DNA of 32,640 nt from Rhizobium ecuadorense (GTDB taxonomy: Bacteria > Pseudomonadota > Alphaproteobacteria > Rhizobiales > Rhizobiaceae): assembly GCF_001187535.1 (NCBI RefSeq), contig NZ_LFIO01000041.1, positions 1 to 32,640 on the forward strand. The letters run 5' to 3'. A program made the translations under genes and the position numbers. A model generated the notes under the pieces. The model searched no databases. It saw only the letters and a program-made list of their open reading frames with translations, and was not told where the DNA came from. Positions 32,196 through 32,640 of the stretch are shown one piece after another; the stretch's first letter is position 1; the number at the start of each line of letters is the position of its first letter.

Positions 32196-32640
32196 TCAAG
32201 CCGCCCGTCGTGCGAATTGCGTCGAGGCCGTCGCACGGAGCTTGAAGCGGGACACGAGTTCGCGCAGCCTGGCGGCTTCCTCGGCAAGATGACCGGATGC
32301 GGCGGTCGATTGTTCGACCATGGCAGCGTTCTGCTGGGTCACCTGGTCCATCGAGTTGACGGCGGTGTTGACTTCGGCAAGGCCGGTCGACTGCTCTCTT
32401 GCCGATACGGCAATGGCGTCCATGTGCTGGTTGATGCGGGCGATCTGTTCGCTGATGGCGCTCAGAACCTGGCTGGTGTCGAGAACCAGCTTGACGCCGC
32501 TTTCCACTTCCACCGAGGATTTCTGGATGTGGCCTTTGATTTCCTTTGCCGCCTGAGCCGATCGCTGGGCGAGTTCGCGGACTTCCTGGGCGACGACGGC
32601 AAAGCCCTTGCCGGCCTCTCCGGCGCGTGCCGCTTCGACG
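32196..32640 (-). CDS. Methyl-accepting chemotaxis protein, C-terminal part (runs off window)
   Basis: The visible part begins in the conserved signalling tip (VEAARAGEAGKGFAVVAQEVRELAQRSAQAAKEIKGHI) and continues through the returning coiled coil to the C-terminus ATASTQFARRAA. The 5' part lies beyond 32640, so sensor type is unknown. The tip matches that of the MCP at 13873-16053, but the C-terminal helices differ (HLAEEAARLRELVSRFKL), so they are distinct receptors. No CheR-binding pentapeptide at the end. Confidence 0.93.
   Translation of the reverse strand, partial: VEAARAGEAGKGFAVVAQEVRELAQRSAQAAKEIKGHIQKSSVEVESGVKLVLDTSQVLSAISEQIARINQHMDAIAVSAREQSTGLAEVNTAVNSMDQVTQQNAAMVEQSTAASGHLAEEAARLRELVSRFKLRATASTQFARRAA

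Overview
The window looks like chromosomal DNA of an alphaproteobacterium of the Rhizobium group (R. leguminosarum / R. etli type). The basis is high-GC codon use, the close match of many products to rhizobial versions (ThrB starting [16 protein letters not shown], the UPF0301 protein, SURF1–ispH–thrB–rnhA order), and several copies of short mosaic palindromic intergenic repeats of the kind common in rhizobia. The genus is inferred from recalled family features; no search was run.

Layout. (1) 84-4547: a chloramphenicol-phosphotransferase-like kinase diverges from a plus-strand run of DUF983 protein, SURF1, ispH, thrB and rnhA. (2) 4548-9153: a mosaic repeat, a frameshifted Nudix gene, a zinc-ribbon metallopeptidase, a CsbD-like protein with a clear terminator, an AlgH/UPF0301 protein, a periplasmic DsbD-N-domain protein and a 1-Cys peroxiredoxin. 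(3) 9154-10140: two types of palindromic repeat, a conserved-looking unknown gene and a double Zur-box-like palindrome. (4) 10157-12816: a zinc-type ABC transporter operon (ATPase, permease, binding protein) that begins with a 42-residue single-TM protein. (5) 12975-16899: a secreted unknown, a Dabb protein, a methyl-accepting chemotaxis protein (MCP) and a secreted Cys-rich Sel1-like protein. (6) 17079-22107: a tightly coupled minus-strand operon for a diaminopropionate ammonia-lyase, an N-carbamoylase-type hydrolase, an M20 amidohydrolase and a class II aldolase, divergent from an Lrp/AsnC regulator. (7) 22119-23868: an AT-richer small island with a membrane protein and a truncated Panacea-domain gene. 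It is bounded by a direct repeat that matches the 3' end of the neighbouring EAL gene. (8) 23840-30119 (minus): thrC, M16 peptidase, RimJ-like acetyltransferase and a membrane sensor/EAL protein, closely packed. (9) 30399-32640: a lipoprotein, a third mosaic repeat in the opposite orientation, a HAD phosphatase and the 3' part of a second MCP.

The most interesting points are the att-like duplication of the EAL gene's 3' end around the small island, the diaminopropionate/N-acyl amino acid catabolic operon with its own Lrp regulator, and the uncatalogued small membrane protein that leads the Zur-type zinc operon. Most of the rest is ordinary housekeeping sequence.
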